A stretch of 64,000 nt of DNA from Rhizomucor pusillus (GCA_900175165.2 FWWN02000244.1:1-64000), one strand, 5' to 3'. Shown: positions 11,307 through 24,043, counted from the stretch's first letter. Notes: generated by a model not told the origin, from the sequence alone. Numbers and translations are program-made.

Positions 11307-12670
11307 ATGAAGCGTCTCCAAATCCTGGCTCTTTTGGTCGCGTCTCTGGCAGCATCTTTGGTTCAAGCCGCTCCAGTTGAGAAGTGTGATATCATCACTA
11401 TCCCGAAGCCATCCTCTACTCGCGATGCTACCTCTCAGGAGATTGAAGACTGGAAATACTACTCCCGTTTGTGCGCCAGCTCTTATTGCAGAGCTGTCAT
11501 TCCGCTCGGTACCTGGATCTGCGCTTACTGCAGCGAGCTCAATGATCTCGAGATCGTAAAAACCTTCAACACCCTCGTATACGACACCAATGCTATGGTT
11601 GCTCGCGGCGACGAGGAGAAGACAATTTTCGTTGTCTTTAGAGGCTCCAATTCGTACCAGAACTTTGTTGCTGTAAGTGCTACATCGACTTGACGTTTAA
11701 TTACAAGATATTACTGTGAGCGAGGTGTAACAATTGTAATTTAGGATGCCATGTATACGTTTTGCAGACTATCCAAACGGAGGATCAGGTGCAAAAGTTC
11801 ATATCGGTTAGTATTGATTCAAAGAACGTGGTTTGCTTGATGTGTGATAACATGTTCTTCATCTATGTAGGCTTCTTGCAAAGCTACAATGAAGTGAAGG
11901 GAAGTCTTGTCTCGACCGTGCTCGATCAATTGAAGAAATATCCTTCATACAAGGTTGCTGTTACAGGGTAAATAGATCACTAATGCTATCCACTCTTCTG
12001 TGACGTACATCTAATCCGTAGATACAGACACTCTCTCGGCGCCGCCACAGCTCTCTTGTGCGCTCTGGATCTGTACCAACGCAACGCCGGCATTACCGCT
12101 GATAACTTGATCCTTAACACGCTTGGTAAATGCACACACGCCATCTGCTAGTATTTACCATGAGCATTTGAAACCTTGCGTTAAATCATAGGACAACCCC
12201 GCGTTGGAAACGCTGCCTTTGCAAACTACGTCGCTGGCTTGAACTTGAACTACAAGCGTGCAATCCATCAGCTCGATAGTAAGTGAAAAAACACATCAAG
12301 CTGGAGATGATGGGCACCTAATTATGTCTTCTTTTCCTCATCTTAGGCGTTCCCCACGTGCCTCCACTGACCTTTGGCTACCTCCATGCAGGCGAGGAGT
12401 ACTGGATCAGAACAGACATTCCACAGTCAGTCAGTAAGTTGTCACACAAACTCCGTCGTACATGGAGCAGCGTTTCCTAATTTATCAATGCTTCATTACA
12501 GAGGTGTGCGAAAGCGCTTTGGAAAGCAGTAGCTGCTCTGTCTCTATGGAACTCGCTGCTCTCAGTATCACGAATCATCTTTCGTAAGTCTTCAATGTTA
12601 GCAGAGAAAGCTACCAATACATACTGAGTTCTTTCTTAGGTACTTTGGTTTCAGTTACGGCATCTGCTGA
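11307..12670 (+). CDS. Secreted class-3 triacylglycerol lipase, Rhizomucor/Rhizopus type, with a one-base frameshift
   Basis: Extracellular alpha/beta-hydrolase lipase. Eight exons (11307-11672, 11745-11806, 11871-11967, 12028-12125, 12192-12278, 12347-12433, 12502-12583, 12640-12670) would encode about 302 residues. It has a signal peptide (MKRLQILALLVASLAASLVQA), a short pro-region, the oxyanion strand VFRGSNS, the nucleophile elbow TGHSLGAAT, the Asp in LDSVPH, and the His in NHLSYF near the C terminus. All other junctions keep phase. Exon 2, however, is one base too long: a run of four T at 11760-11763 shifts the frame between the conserved ..VAD and ..ADYPNGG blocks. The long pro-peptide of some Rhizopus lipases is absent. 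Either a sequencing indel or a recently inactivated allele. Confidence 0.85.
11760..11763 (+). other. Apparent +1 frameshift in lipase exon 2
   Basis: Removing one T from this TTTT run restores ..MYTFADYPNGGSGAKVH, which aligns in length with the lid-to-KVH segment of known lipases. As written, the frame is lost. Exon 2 is 62 nt where 61 is needed. Confidence 0.7.
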
Positions 12671-13065
12671 TGCATTGAAGCTAGCAGCTTCTTCGTCAGT
12701 CTTCTTCCTGATTTTCCCCTTAACGTTCCTTTGATGTCAAAGATTCAGATTTGCACCCTTCAAGAATATTATATTTATTTTTTTCCCTCTTCCCCCAAAT
12801 AAAGGCCCTTATCTACCCTATTCGTCTGGAAGATATCGATTACAGCGAGTAGGGTCATACAGCAGCGGCTTTTTGGATCGAAGTTTAATTGATGTTCGAA
12901 CTATTGGATGCAGTTGGAGATATGTCATGGTTTCTATAATCAGATTTGCGGCGTGGAACGGTCTTTGAATGTGCAAGCAGTATATAAACACATTGTGAAA
13001 TTGCGGATACATGGGCGAGAAAGAAATGATGCAAAGTCGTAAAATGCAAAGATATGTTTGTGTAT
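12671..13065. other. Convergent 3' spacer
   Basis: Lies between the lipase and CFAP20 3' ends. It contains a T-rich stretch at 12775-12790 and a probable AATAAA-like signal near 12799. No gene seen. Confidence 0.5.
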
Positions 13066-13761
13066 TCATGCGTTTCGTTGTACTGGCAGGAATAATTTGA
13101 ACTCGGCAGGTAACTCTTCTTCAGTGTAAGGCTTGTCGGCAAAGTACACTCTTCGTAAGCGGCAGTTGGCATGTACAGTAACACGAAGAGTTTCGACATA
13201 GTTTGTGCCGTAAGCTCGTTTTACATAGTCGGCGAGATCAAACATTATTTGGTTCCAGCCTGGATCCAGTCGCATAGGCATCGTGGTAATGTACGGTTTG
13301 ACGCGTGTTGTGATCTGATAATTGGAAGCACGGAACCGGCGTACAGTGTTCTCGTCATCCAGAACCTGCACTTCAAACGAAAAATATCTTGTCAAGTTCT
13401 TAACGAGCAGGATGATAAACGGTAATTTGATGCCTAGTGTCCGGTTGAGAGGAGCAGGACATGTGATATACGCATTTGTCAAGTTTTCTGCAACTAATTC
13501 AAGGACCTGCGACTGGATCGTTTCGTCTCGAACAAGCTCAATTGCCGAATTCGATTCATCCTTTGGCAACTCTTTATGCCACAACTGTAAAGGATCGCTT
13601 CTACGTGGAAGTTAACTGCAGGCCCAAGGCTTTCTCAAGTGCCCGACGTACCCTAAGCTATAGAATAAAGAGAGGAAGCCAGACTGTATAGGAGGAGCAG
13701 GTCAATGGAGGCGAAGTCGCGTAAGAAGTCAGTGACATGCCTGAAAAGTGTTTTTAAACAT
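13066..13761 (-). CDS. CFAP20: CFAP20 / Bug22 family protein
   Basis: Cilia- and flagella-associated protein 20, a beta-sandwich protein of the axoneme inner junction in ciliated cells; the family also occurs outside cilia with unclear roles. Three exons (13761-13741, 13683-13652, 13600-13066) give 195 residues, against about 193 in animals. The start MFKNTFQSGFLS and the segments [28 protein letters not shown] and [20 protein letters not shown] match the family closely. Exon 1 is only 21 nt, and the next intron must use a GC-AG donor (GCATGT) to preserve the conserved N terminus. The gene diverges from COQ7 across 127 bp. Its presence in a probably non-flagellated fungus is notable. Confidence 0.93.
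13684..13740 (-). other. GC-AG intron in CFAP20
   Basis: The donor GCATGT follows MFKNTFQ and the acceptor ATACAG precedes SGFLS. Any GT alternative breaks the conserved N terminus. Confidence 0.75.
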
Positions 13762-13888
13762 TGAGGAGAGGAGAGCGCGCAGCCCGTGCGTGCGGTGTGT
13801 CAAGAAGAGATTGTGGCACCACCTCTTTTGGACGACCCCCGGTTCCGCGTAGCATTCTTTATCAGATATAGTATTTTGAACGGCTAGA
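13762..13888. promoter_or_regulatory. Shared divergent promoter, CFAP20 / COQ7
   Basis: Only 127 bp separate the two start codons. No clear TATA box. The direction-neutral arrangement implies shared control (inference). Confidence 0.5.
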
Positions 13889-14586
13889 ATGTCGACTCAA
13901 CTTGTCGGTGCAAGGCTGGCAAGAGCCATCTCAACGCAAGCTTCATCAGCTGCTGCTCATCACCAACGAGCAAAGCCGCTCACAGGCCACGAACGCAAAG
14001 TAGTGGAGCCAATGGTCCGTGTTGATCAATCGGGAGAAGTTGGAGCATACTATATCTACATGGGGCAAATGGCTGTGCTGGGCCGTGACAAGAAACTACG
14101 CCCTATCCTTCAGGAAATGTGGGACCAGGAAAAAAAGCACTTAGAACGTTTTGACCAGCTTGTGACGGATATGCGAGTTCGACCAAGTCTTTTGCGGCCA
14201 GTATGGGAAGTCGCAGGTTTCGTTGTCGGCGCTGGCACTGCATTAATGGGCAAAGAGGCTGCCATGGCTTGCACAGAAGCTGTCGAAACAGTTATCGGCA
14301 ATCACTACGACGACCAGTTACGAAACTTGCATGGACTCGCTCAAAAGAATGATGACTTGAAGGATTTAAGCAAGGTAAGAGTAGGACATCACATCTGATA
14401 TACATTGTAATCGGGGAACTAATGTACTTGTCATTTAAGACTGTTGCACAGTTCCGAGATGAAGAGCTGGAACATCACGATATCGCCATTGCACACGACG
14501 CTCAGCGCGCACCATTCCACTCTGCCCTAAAGGCTGTCATCATGCAAGGATGCAAGACTGCTATCTGGATTGCTGAGCGCGTCTAA
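13889..14586 (+). CDS. COQ7: 5-demethoxyubiquinone hydroxylase, mitochondrial
   Basis: Di-iron monooxygenase catalysing the penultimate step of ubiquinone synthesis at the inner mitochondrial membrane. Two exons (13889-14374 and 14440-14586) give 210 residues. Residues 1-28 are Arg/Ala/Ser-rich with no acidic residues, fitting a mitochondrial presequence. Iron ligands are visible as Glu in DQSGEVGA, the QEKKHLERF helix, Glu in EAVETVIGNHY and DEELEHHD. A short hydrophobic segment (VAGFVVGAGTALMG) is the membrane-contact helix. The acceptor chosen keeps SKTVAQFRDEE; a second AG 12 bases later is also in phase. Confidence 0.95.
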
Positions 14587-14712
14587 AATCATGATTTTTC
14601 CTCATTCACATACATCCCAATCCAAATTTGCGTATATGCACTAGATCTATTCGTAGAGAGAAATATTAATTGTAAATTACAAAGTTGAAGAGGAGGTATA
14701 TGTAGAGGGTTC
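14587..14712. other. Convergent 3' spacer COQ7 / BET1
   Basis: 126 bp with no coding signal. Confidence 0.6.
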
Positions 14713-15367
14713 CTATTTGAAAAACCAGTAGTACGAGATCACCACGACAATGACAATAAAAAACATCAAGTAGCACATGGTTGCTCCAGACTCCTTCGCG
14801 GCCATGATCTTGAAATTATGCATGGTCTGGCCTAATATGCTTCCAGTATCTCCAAATTGATTATTCTAATATGATCTAATGTTACTGTCTCTCAACTACG
14901 TATATATTCTGCATCGTTTCGTGTGTGCCTACCATGGTATCGATTAAGCTGTTGCCTGCTCGGATTTCTTCTCCTATCTTTCCGGTAATCTAGGGACATA
15001 TTTTAAGCATTATGCAGGCACTGCAATCGGGTAACCCGAAAGCACGTACACTTTTCAAGGTTTTGACTTTGGCCGATAATCCGCTTATTCTCTCATCGCT
15101 CTGACTCTCCAGATATTCCAAGTCGTTATCGTCCATTTTCAGTTTTAACGAATGCGTGCTTGCTGGAGATGAGGATCGCGATGTGTCGTATAGAGACGGT
15201 GAAGGTGTTCTGGCATCTCCGAGAAGAGCTGAACGATTATGCAAGTGTTGGAATGATCTAGCGACTGTCAGTGAGTTCTTGTTGGCAAACAGGCACTGGC
15301 ATGTTCAGGTAAGCCAGAGATGTGTAAAAGCACACCTTACACTTCGAGATCCAAACTGCCGTGACAT
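14713..15367 (-). CDS. BET1: ER-Golgi Qc-SNARE Bet1
   Basis: SNARE of COPII vesicles in ER-to-Golgi transport. Four exons (15367-15341, 15295-15050, 14989-14933, 14865-14713), 160 residues. The N-terminal half is Ser-rich and likely disordered. The SNARE helix (ESQSDERISGLSAKVKTLKS, continuing EEIRAGNSLIDTM and NNQFGDTGSILGQTM) occupies about residues 70-130. The C terminus is a membrane anchor (MCYLMFFIVIVVISYWFF) ending one Lys after it. Exon 1 (MSRQFGSRS) is the least certain part; it is chosen because its GTAAGG donor and the CCAG acceptor keep phase. The gene diverges from the PRPP synthetase across 172 bp. Confidence 0.88.
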
Positions 15368-15539
15368 TTGACTTTTCTAAATACGTGTTCCAAGACCAAG
15401 AGGAGGAAAAAGGGAATATGTGCTAAAAAGCAGAAGAAAACGAAATCTGAATTTGGGGATCTGGAGGGTCCAACCCCGCGATCAAAAAAGCAACAAAAGA
15501 AAAAAAACGGGACATTGGATTCTCTTTTTCTTTTCCACT
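15368..15539. promoter_or_regulatory. Shared divergent promoter, BET1 / PRS5-like
   Basis: 172 bp between start codons, with A-rich and CTTTTTCTTTT-like tracts near the PRPP synthetase start. No TATA box recognised. Confidence 0.4.
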
Positions 15540-16889
15540 ATGCGTGGCATTGTAATCTTTTCCGGTTCATCGCATCCAGAACTTAGCGCACAGATTTGCC
15601 AGCGTCTCGGGTGCTTACCAGGGAAGTCATTCCTTGCAAAGTTTAGCAACAATGAAACTCGTGTCGAGTTATACGAGTCTGTGCGAGAACAAGATGTCTT
15701 TATTGTGCAATCGGGTTGCGGACACGTCAATGACAATTTTATGGAACTACTTATCATGATACAAGCTTGCAAGACTGCATCGGCGCGGAAAGTGACGGCC
15801 GTGATTCCATGTTTTCCTTACTCTCGACAACCAGACGTGCCGTACAAGAAGAGCGGTGCCCCGCTTGCCAAAGCACCTCCAATGACCGTGCCTTCAACGC
15901 CCCGCACAGTGCCATCCACGCCCAAGAGCAGCCAGCCAGCCACGCCCAGAACTGAGGAAGGAGCATTCGGATTTTCTCGATTAGCAAATGAGATTGATAA
16001 GTTGGAGTTGGAGCAGCAGCGGCTACGCGGACCAATGAATGGCAATGACTGTACCTTGGATTCTATCAACAACAATGGTTATCGACACTGGGTCGCCAGA
16101 TCAGGTACTCTTGTTGCAGAATTGCTGACTTGCGCAGGTATGAAACAGGTAACACCGAACATACTCAGCGGAAAATATTGATAAGCTACTACCGGGCACT
16201 GCTAGGTGCGGACCATATCATCACGCTAGATCTCCATGATCCTCAGTTCCAAGGTTTCTTTGACTGTCCCGTTGACAATTTGTCCTCGTTACCTATTATG
16301 GTCAAGTATATCCAGCATAATATTCCCAACTACAAGGACGCCATTGTCGTATCCCCTGATGCAGGAGGTGCAAAGAGGTACGTAGATGCCCGAGCACTGG
16401 TAGAGAGTTTTAATCGAAAAGGATGGATTATCTTATCTGTTATCTTATAGAGCAACCTCCATAGCTGAGCGTCTGCATATGGACTTTGCTCTGATTCACA
16501 AGGAGCGACGACGACCAGACAAACCTCAAAAGCACGACTTGATGCTTGTTGGCGATGTTCGGGGCAGATGCTGCTTGCTCATTGACGATATTACCGACAC
16601 TAGTTTCACAATCACCAAAGCTGCCAAGTTACTCCACGAAAATGGAGCCACAAAGATCTATGCTATCATCACACACGCCACTTTAAGCGGTGATGCATTG
16701 GAGCGCATTCAACACAGTCATTTGGATAAAGTCATTGTGAGCGATTCTGTACCCCAGCATGAGCATACTAAAGAATGCAGCAAGATCACTACGTTCACCG
16801 TTGCACCCTTGTTTGCGGAAGCCATACGACGGATTCACAACGGCGAAAGTGTCAGCATGCTGTTCGATCCTAACTATGAGCTTTTCTAG
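15540..16889 (+). CDS. PRS5: Ribose-phosphate pyrophosphokinase, Prs5-type
   Basis: Makes PRPP from ribose-5-phosphate and ATP for nucleotide, His and Trp synthesis. Three exons (15540-16137, 16206-16377, 16451-16889), 402 residues, longer than the roughly 320 of catalytic Prs proteins. The extra length is a Pro/Thr/Ser-rich block of about 75 residues (repeats such as [13 protein letters not shown]) inserted in the flexible loop after [11 protein letters not shown] and before [10 protein letters not shown]. This is the hallmark position of yeast Prs5 non-homologous regions. Core motifs are [37 protein letters not shown] and the PRPP loop [11 protein letters not shown]. Such long members usually work as regulatory partners in hetero-oligomers. 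Confidence 0.9.
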
Positions 16890-17642
16890 TGTCCAATGTA
16901 TCTCACCCATCATTTCCTTTGTCATTAAAAGATGTCCTTGTAACAGAAGTAGTACAACCTAATCTAGAATTCAGTCTGGATCGCAAGTACGCGATCGTGA
17001 TATCTGGAGATCAAACAAGGGTCCTAAATTAGCAGCGTCTTGACATTCCATGAAATGTTAAATATTCTTCAATGGCAAATGAGCTGATTGGACAGTACAA
17101 TATACGATATCCTGTTTGACAGCGGCGTACACGAACACAGATCATGTCTGTTTCGTTGCCATTTTGATCATACTCCGGTCCATGCTTCTATTAACCCAAG
17201 AATGACCGGTGACCTTGGCAGCTTTTCATGGATCAAGTGGTCCGGGGCTCTCCTCCATTTTCGGCGAACGAACAGTGGATCATGACCTGATTTTTATTTT
17301 TGTCGAAACTTGTCAAATAATAGTATCTACCTCAACTACAATCAATCAAGACTGTATGCATGTTTAATACAAAAATTACATGAGACATGTGAGGAATGCT
17401 GTCAAGAGAATTGCAAGTTAATAGGCACATTCTTATGACTAGAAACTGTCAGAAGAGAAGGAAAAAAGGTTAAACACGTGATTGTGTATTTTGTAGTTTG
17501 TGAAACAAGCGGTGCTTACTGCCGACGCTCTTTTTTGTTGATAGGCATATTTTGTTGCTGCTGGTCCCTTCTTCATCCCGGCCTTCCCCAACGTAAAACT
17601 TTTCACTTGGTTCTTCCTTGACATTAACGAACAATTGACGCA
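16890..17642. other. Intergenic, 5' region of ERG1
   Basis: 753 bp without a gene-like frame. Presumably holds the ERG1 promoter. I could not identify a convincing sterol-response element by eye. Confidence 0.5.
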
Positions 17643-19475
<1,833 letters not shown>

Positions 19476-19703
19476 AAGACATTTATCCATTCTACACATT
19501 TAGTAACTCAATAGTTTCTCTTCCCTTTTCCGCTTGCACCCTTTTTTATTTGATTTGACCGTTCCTTCTTTGTTACTTTATAGTCACTAATAGGATTAAA
19601 ACTACTATTGTTTGTTTATTGTTAAAAAGCAAATGACACGGTTTATGTAATCATTCAGGTAAGAAGAAGGACGTAGTAGAATACAGGTGACAGTGCAGGT
19701 CGT
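19476..19703. other. Convergent 3' spacer
   Basis: AT-rich 228 bp between ERG1 and the repeat-containing secreted protein. No gene. Confidence 0.55.
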
Positions 19704-20214
19704 TTACGCAGAAGACTCTTTGCGAGCATCATCGCCCCCGGTTTTGCAGTTAATTTGATAAACCTTTGTGCTATCGACATTGTAGTTCAAGACACCGCCC
19801 TGGAGGATATTATTGCCGATACCCTTGACTGGACCTTCATTGTGGCTTCCTCCTGCAGCCTGCGTGGTGCTGCGAGCGCCGTCAGGGTCGCTGCATTGGT
19901 AGATCGTGGTTGTGGTCACGTGTTTGTTCAGGATGCCATCTTCCAAGACATTGTTGAGCTATCAAAGCGGGCGAGAAAAGTTCATGGTAAGCATAATATC
20001 CAAATACTAGAGTGTAGTTTCTATCTATGGACAAATTGTCAAGTACACTTACGGCGCCTTCAATGCTGCCCTTGTTAAAACTACCGCCAGCAATTTGTTC
20101 CATTTTTCCTTGTTCTTGATGTCGTTGTTCCTGCTTGTCCCAGGGAATAGGACTAGCCATGGAAGTGACAGCAAACAGAGCAAGGATGGTGAAAACGAGT
20201 GGAGAGATTTTCAT
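19704..20214 (-). CDS. Small secreted protein with two internal repeats (function unknown)
   Basis: Not recognised. Two exons (20214-20053 and 19958-19704; GTAAGT donor, GATAG acceptor) give 138 residues with a signal peptide (about residues 1-20, ending SMA). The mature protein has a Gln/Glu-rich stretch, then two diverged copies of a roughly 40-residue unit. Copy 1 runs GGSFNKGSIEGALNNVL to YQCSDPDGA; copy 2 runs GGSHNEGPVKGIGNNIL to YQINCKTGGD. Each unit has one Cys, suggesting a single disulfide linking the units or dimerisation. The intron lies inside repeat 1 only. Hydrophilic, no anchor. Could be a structural or effector-like secreted protein; no function is claimed. Confidence 0.75.
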
Positions 20215-21235
20215 GTTCGCTCGAGTGAAAAGAGCGTATAATGTTAGGATTGAGATAAAAAGGAATCGAGTAGAAAAAATAGTATTGATTGTCAAGAAGA
20301 AGACGACGACGATGGCATTTATATCTGTAGGTATTGTAGTAGCAGGGAGTTATCTCCTTTCTTTTCCCGACTCTATTATCTCACTCCTTGATTGATCTTG
20401 CTAACCCGTTGCATGCTCGTCAGGGGCAATTGTCGAATATTATTGTTTTCCGCCACGCGTACATCTGCTGCTTCTTGCGCAACGGCGAATATAATTAGCA
20501 GACCTCCTTGCTGCTCACACGCTGTTCCCTGTTTTGAATGCTGGATTCTCTCACTTTTTTCTTGTCTTAAGGTACGCACGTACATACTAGGTGCCGGCTG
20601 TCAATCTTTGACTCTGCAATCATACCGGGCAAGTTACAGCGATCCATACGCGTATATTTCTAGATATGTAGATCTGTGCCGCATGCAGCGTTGCATTGCC
20701 TTTTTGACAAATTGACATCTATGGATCTTGAAACGCGTGGTACGGTGTATAAATATGGGTAATGTACGAGGTTGATCAAAAGCGTATGTATTTATGTATT
20801 CTTTCTCACTCTTGCCTCCTCTGTCTCCTGAAACATCTCGGATGTTTCTCACGCATGGTAAGACAAGAGTGCAAAACAGATACGCCATACTTTTTCAAGA
20901 TAAAGAAGTGTATTGCTGCATGCGAGAAAAGAAGATACTCACTCAATGCATCTGTTTTTCGTACCCCCTAAACTTGGTCTAGTGAATGGAGTGACAACGC
21001 TTGGCCAGTGACTCCATATACTCTAGCATGCACACGTCACGTCAAGGATAAAACTTTCGGATATTATGTGCATGTCGGGTATGGTAAAGACAACATCAAT
21101 GCATGCCTGCTGCAAAAGTGACGCTAATCGTGAATGTTTGGTAGTATTGTGGAAGTTTGTTAATTCTCCGGGGTTCAATTGTTTGTTATTAAGTTCCCAA
21201 GAACGTCAGATCTAGCTTGGTCTTGACGAGCACCC
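20215..21235. other. Divergent intergenic region
   Basis: About 1 kb between the secreted repeat protein and the next plus-strand gene. Holds TATAAATA-like sequence near 20749 on the plus strand and (AAGAAGACGACGACGA)-type purine repeats near 20296. No gene supported. Confidence 0.45.
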
Positions 21236-21631
21236 ATGTCTTCTTCTTCCGCGCCAATACAGCACGCTGCAACAACATCCATTACTGCATCAGAAGAGCA
21301 AACCCCGGCAATCAAAGTCTCGACGAGTTGGCCGCGAGACGGGAACAGTCTTTCTAAATTTGAACTTTTGCAGCAGTACGTCGAGAAGCAGCAGCAAGAG
21401 CTTTTTTCACAAGAGGAGCATGGCTCTACAGAGTCGCTGCCTGCACTTCGACCGAAATCACCGTCCCCCACCTCCGCAGCGCTCAGACCGCCGCGCGGCA
21501 CTGCACTACGACGATCACACTCCAGCGTGCAGTTTGCCAAGGACCCGCCGCGAGTCTATCGATACCCTGCCGCAGAGTACGAGGACGAGAACAACAAGGA
21601 AAAGAAGAAAGCATCTCTAGCATTGTCTTAG
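21236..21631 (+). CDS. Unknown Ser/Pro-rich protein with a possible PP1-docking motif
   Basis: Not recognised. 131 residues, single exon from the ATG at 21236. Low-complexity Ser/Thr start, a Gln/Glu helix (LLQQYVEKQQQELF), Pro-rich middle, and a short conserved-looking block RRSHSSVQFAKDPPRVYRYP at about residues 91-110 followed by an acidic/Lys tail. The SVQFAK part fits the loose RVxF class of protein phosphatase 1 docking sites, but that motif is weak evidence. The next gene starts only 148 bp downstream on the same strand. It might be a regulatory subunit or a scaffold. Confidence 0.5.
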   Translation: MSSSSAPIQHAATTSITASEEQTPAIKVSTSWPRDGNSLSKFELLQQYVEKQQQELFSQEEHGSTESLPALRPKSPSPTSAALRPPRGTALRRSHSSVQFAKDPPRVYRYPAAEYEDENNKEKKKASLALS

Positions 21632-21779
21632 CACGACAATGACAATTAATAATAATTAAATGACGTTCTTTTCTTCACTGGTTACGCGAGATACAATGTC
21701 TTGTGTTACACGGCTTTCGCCTCCATTGTTGTCTTAAAAACCCCATACTTTTTTGTTCGGTGCCCTCCACTTTGCAGAT

Positions 21780-24043
21780 ATGACAGACAACAGTCGGCCG
21801 CTGAGCGATACTTTCCTACAACCTCCTCCCCCACCGCTGCCGCCACGACAGAGGAGTGTGCCGAGCAACATTGTCGGCACCGGCAGTAGGAAACGATCTG
21901 CCTCAGACTTATCGATCCGGAGCACGCCCTCGCCGTCCGCTACCAGCTCGACGACGACGACGACCTTGAAACCAGAACAGCAACAGCAGCAAGACGACGA
22001 ACTAGCATCATACTATGCTCATTTGCACAAACATGTCCGTGAAATCAAACGCGCAGATCTGTCGAAACTTGCTCGGCCTAAACTTGACGATTTCAAACGA
22101 ACCGAAGATGGCGTCACTACAGTGCAGTGGAAACAGTTTGCAGAGGCAGTAAGAAAAAGATAGACATTAATATCCTACGTGGGGCAAGAATGGTTTTAAA
22201 CGAAAAATATGTATTTGTATACGACAGTGGCTCTTCTATATCCTGGATTCGTTTACGAGCGACCAAGTGGATGATACCCTCGAACCGTTTTCTCTCAACA
22301 TTCTCAAAAGCGGTCTGGATCGATTGTATACTATTGGAGAGCCACTCAAAGGACCGGCATCACTGGTGCGCAGGATTTACCGCTGGGAAAATGTGCTGTT
22401 GACAGGAACGATACTTTTGGTAAGTAGCCTTGCCTATGATTCTCAAGAAAAAAGCGGTCTGTTTTAATCATATGTATACACCAAAGGTTTACAGCACCTT
22501 GTGGTACTATGATCTGCTGATTGTCTGCCTTCCACTTGCCATTGTTGGATATATTATCCTTATTCGAGCAGACCAGTTTGCGCAGTTTGGTGTCGAGGCT
22601 TTGGCGTCCACCTCAGAGACCATGGCCACCGCCGCCTCATCGCTTGGAGATGATAACAACAGCACCAGTGACAATGAGGACTCGTCCAAATCATCAGACA
22701 AAAACTGGCACTTCTGGAAACGAATACGGTCGGATGTTGGCACGCAAGTGCATTATGGATTTGCGGCGTTTGAGAAAAAGTCCATGAACGAGTGGCGGTC
22801 TGATATCTACAAAAAGTACGGGCCCAAGGGCCAGCGATTGGTAGGTTGTACATTGTTATTGGTTGTGGCACAATATGTGTGTGAATTGAAAAATCATCGT
22901 CTAAATAGCTACTCGACTGCGTTGATCGGCTCGAAAGACTGAAAAAGTGGGTTAGATCCTTGACGCGTCGTTTGTCCTCCTCTTGATTCATTTTCTTCTA
23001 GTCTAATTACATGGAAGCGGCCAGAAAAAACACGACTGCTTCTTTTCATCCTTGTTGCCTTTTCCATCGTTGTGGCTATCATCCCTGTTCGGTACACCGT
23101 CAAGCTGTTTTACCTTTATCTCAGCTTGGAATTCTTTTGCTTGCAAGCGCTCCGTTCACATTATCCTAGGTACAGACGCGTTTTCAATGCTCTCGATTGG
23201 TTGTTGTGGGGAATTCCAAATGACGCAGAGTATGCAATGCAAGTGATACGACTGCGACGTCAACAACAGCAGCAGCAGCAAGAAAATGTTGTACCCGGCA
23301 AACCAACAAAATCTGGTTCAGCTTCACGGTTGTTATTCGGTAGAAAGTCTGTTGCTGACCTGAGGTCCACCACGGAAAACCATCATACGGCTGCTGGCAG
23401 TGACCCGGTTCTTAATCCGGACCCTGGAAAAGCAACATCCACGGCTGCAACTTTAGCAGCCATGGTGGCCGGCGCTGCAGCTGGTCAGATTAAGCAGACA
23501 CTGGACGAGCATTTACAAACGACGACATCCGTGCAGTCTGATAGCTCTTCTTCAAATCTGTTTGAGCGTAAAATGAGTCGTGACATTCATGTAGATCAAC
23601 AGCAAGATATTCAGGTGCTTGGATGTATGACTTGAAAAAAAAAGGGGCAAAATGATCTTAACGAACACTCACATTTGGATTTCGCATAGCATACGGATGC
23701 GTGTATCGGGGTAGCATACCAGGTCGCATCATTTTAACGCCAAAAGCTTTCCAGTTCCGTACGTCTAGGATGACAGGCGGCCGTGTTCTCGTCCATTACA
23801 ACTGGGATGATATCACGGGCATAAAGAAGACAAAAAGCATCGACGTTCTGCTTTGGCACACGAATGGATTGACGATAACTACGACCGACGGCGAGGTAAC
23901 TTTTCCTTCTTCTTGTGAACGATCAGCCAGCAACAGCTTACAAGTAGGAAAAAAAATAGGAGCTGTCTTTTGATAATGTTATCAAGCGGGATGATTGCTT
24001 CAACATGGCAGCTGCCGCGGGCGAGCACTGGAAACGAAGCTGA
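21780..24043 (+). CDS. GRAM-domain membrane protein, GRAMD4-like
   Basis: Seven exons (21780-22148, 22228-22419, 22487-22840, 22909-22946, 23002-23624, 23690-23895, 23960-24043), 621 residues. The N terminus is Pro/Ser/Gln-rich and disordered, then a conserved helical region (KSGLDRLYTIGEPLKG). Several hydrophobic segments follow (DLLIVCLPLAIVGYIILI; LLLFILVAFSIVVAIIPV; LYLSLEFFCLQAL). The C terminus is a GRAM/PH-like lipid-binding fold (CVYRGSIPGRIILTPKAFQF, then VLVHYNWDDITGIKKTKS). Animal GRAMD4 has the same order and is tied to membrane contact and mitochondrial death signalling. The fungal role is unknown. Exon 5 to 6 uses a GTATGA donor to keep the GRAM frame. Confidence 0.8.

Noticed and set aside
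11656..11744. Use of a GTACCA donor in lipase exon 1 to restore frame
   Set aside because: It would remove conserved residues after VFRGSNS that form the lid hinge, whereas deleting one T restores the full alignment.
12028..12045. A changed lipase elbow (YRHSLG instead of GHSLG)
   Set aside because: Moving the acceptor seven bases to ATACAG gives the normal TGHSLG and keeps phase.
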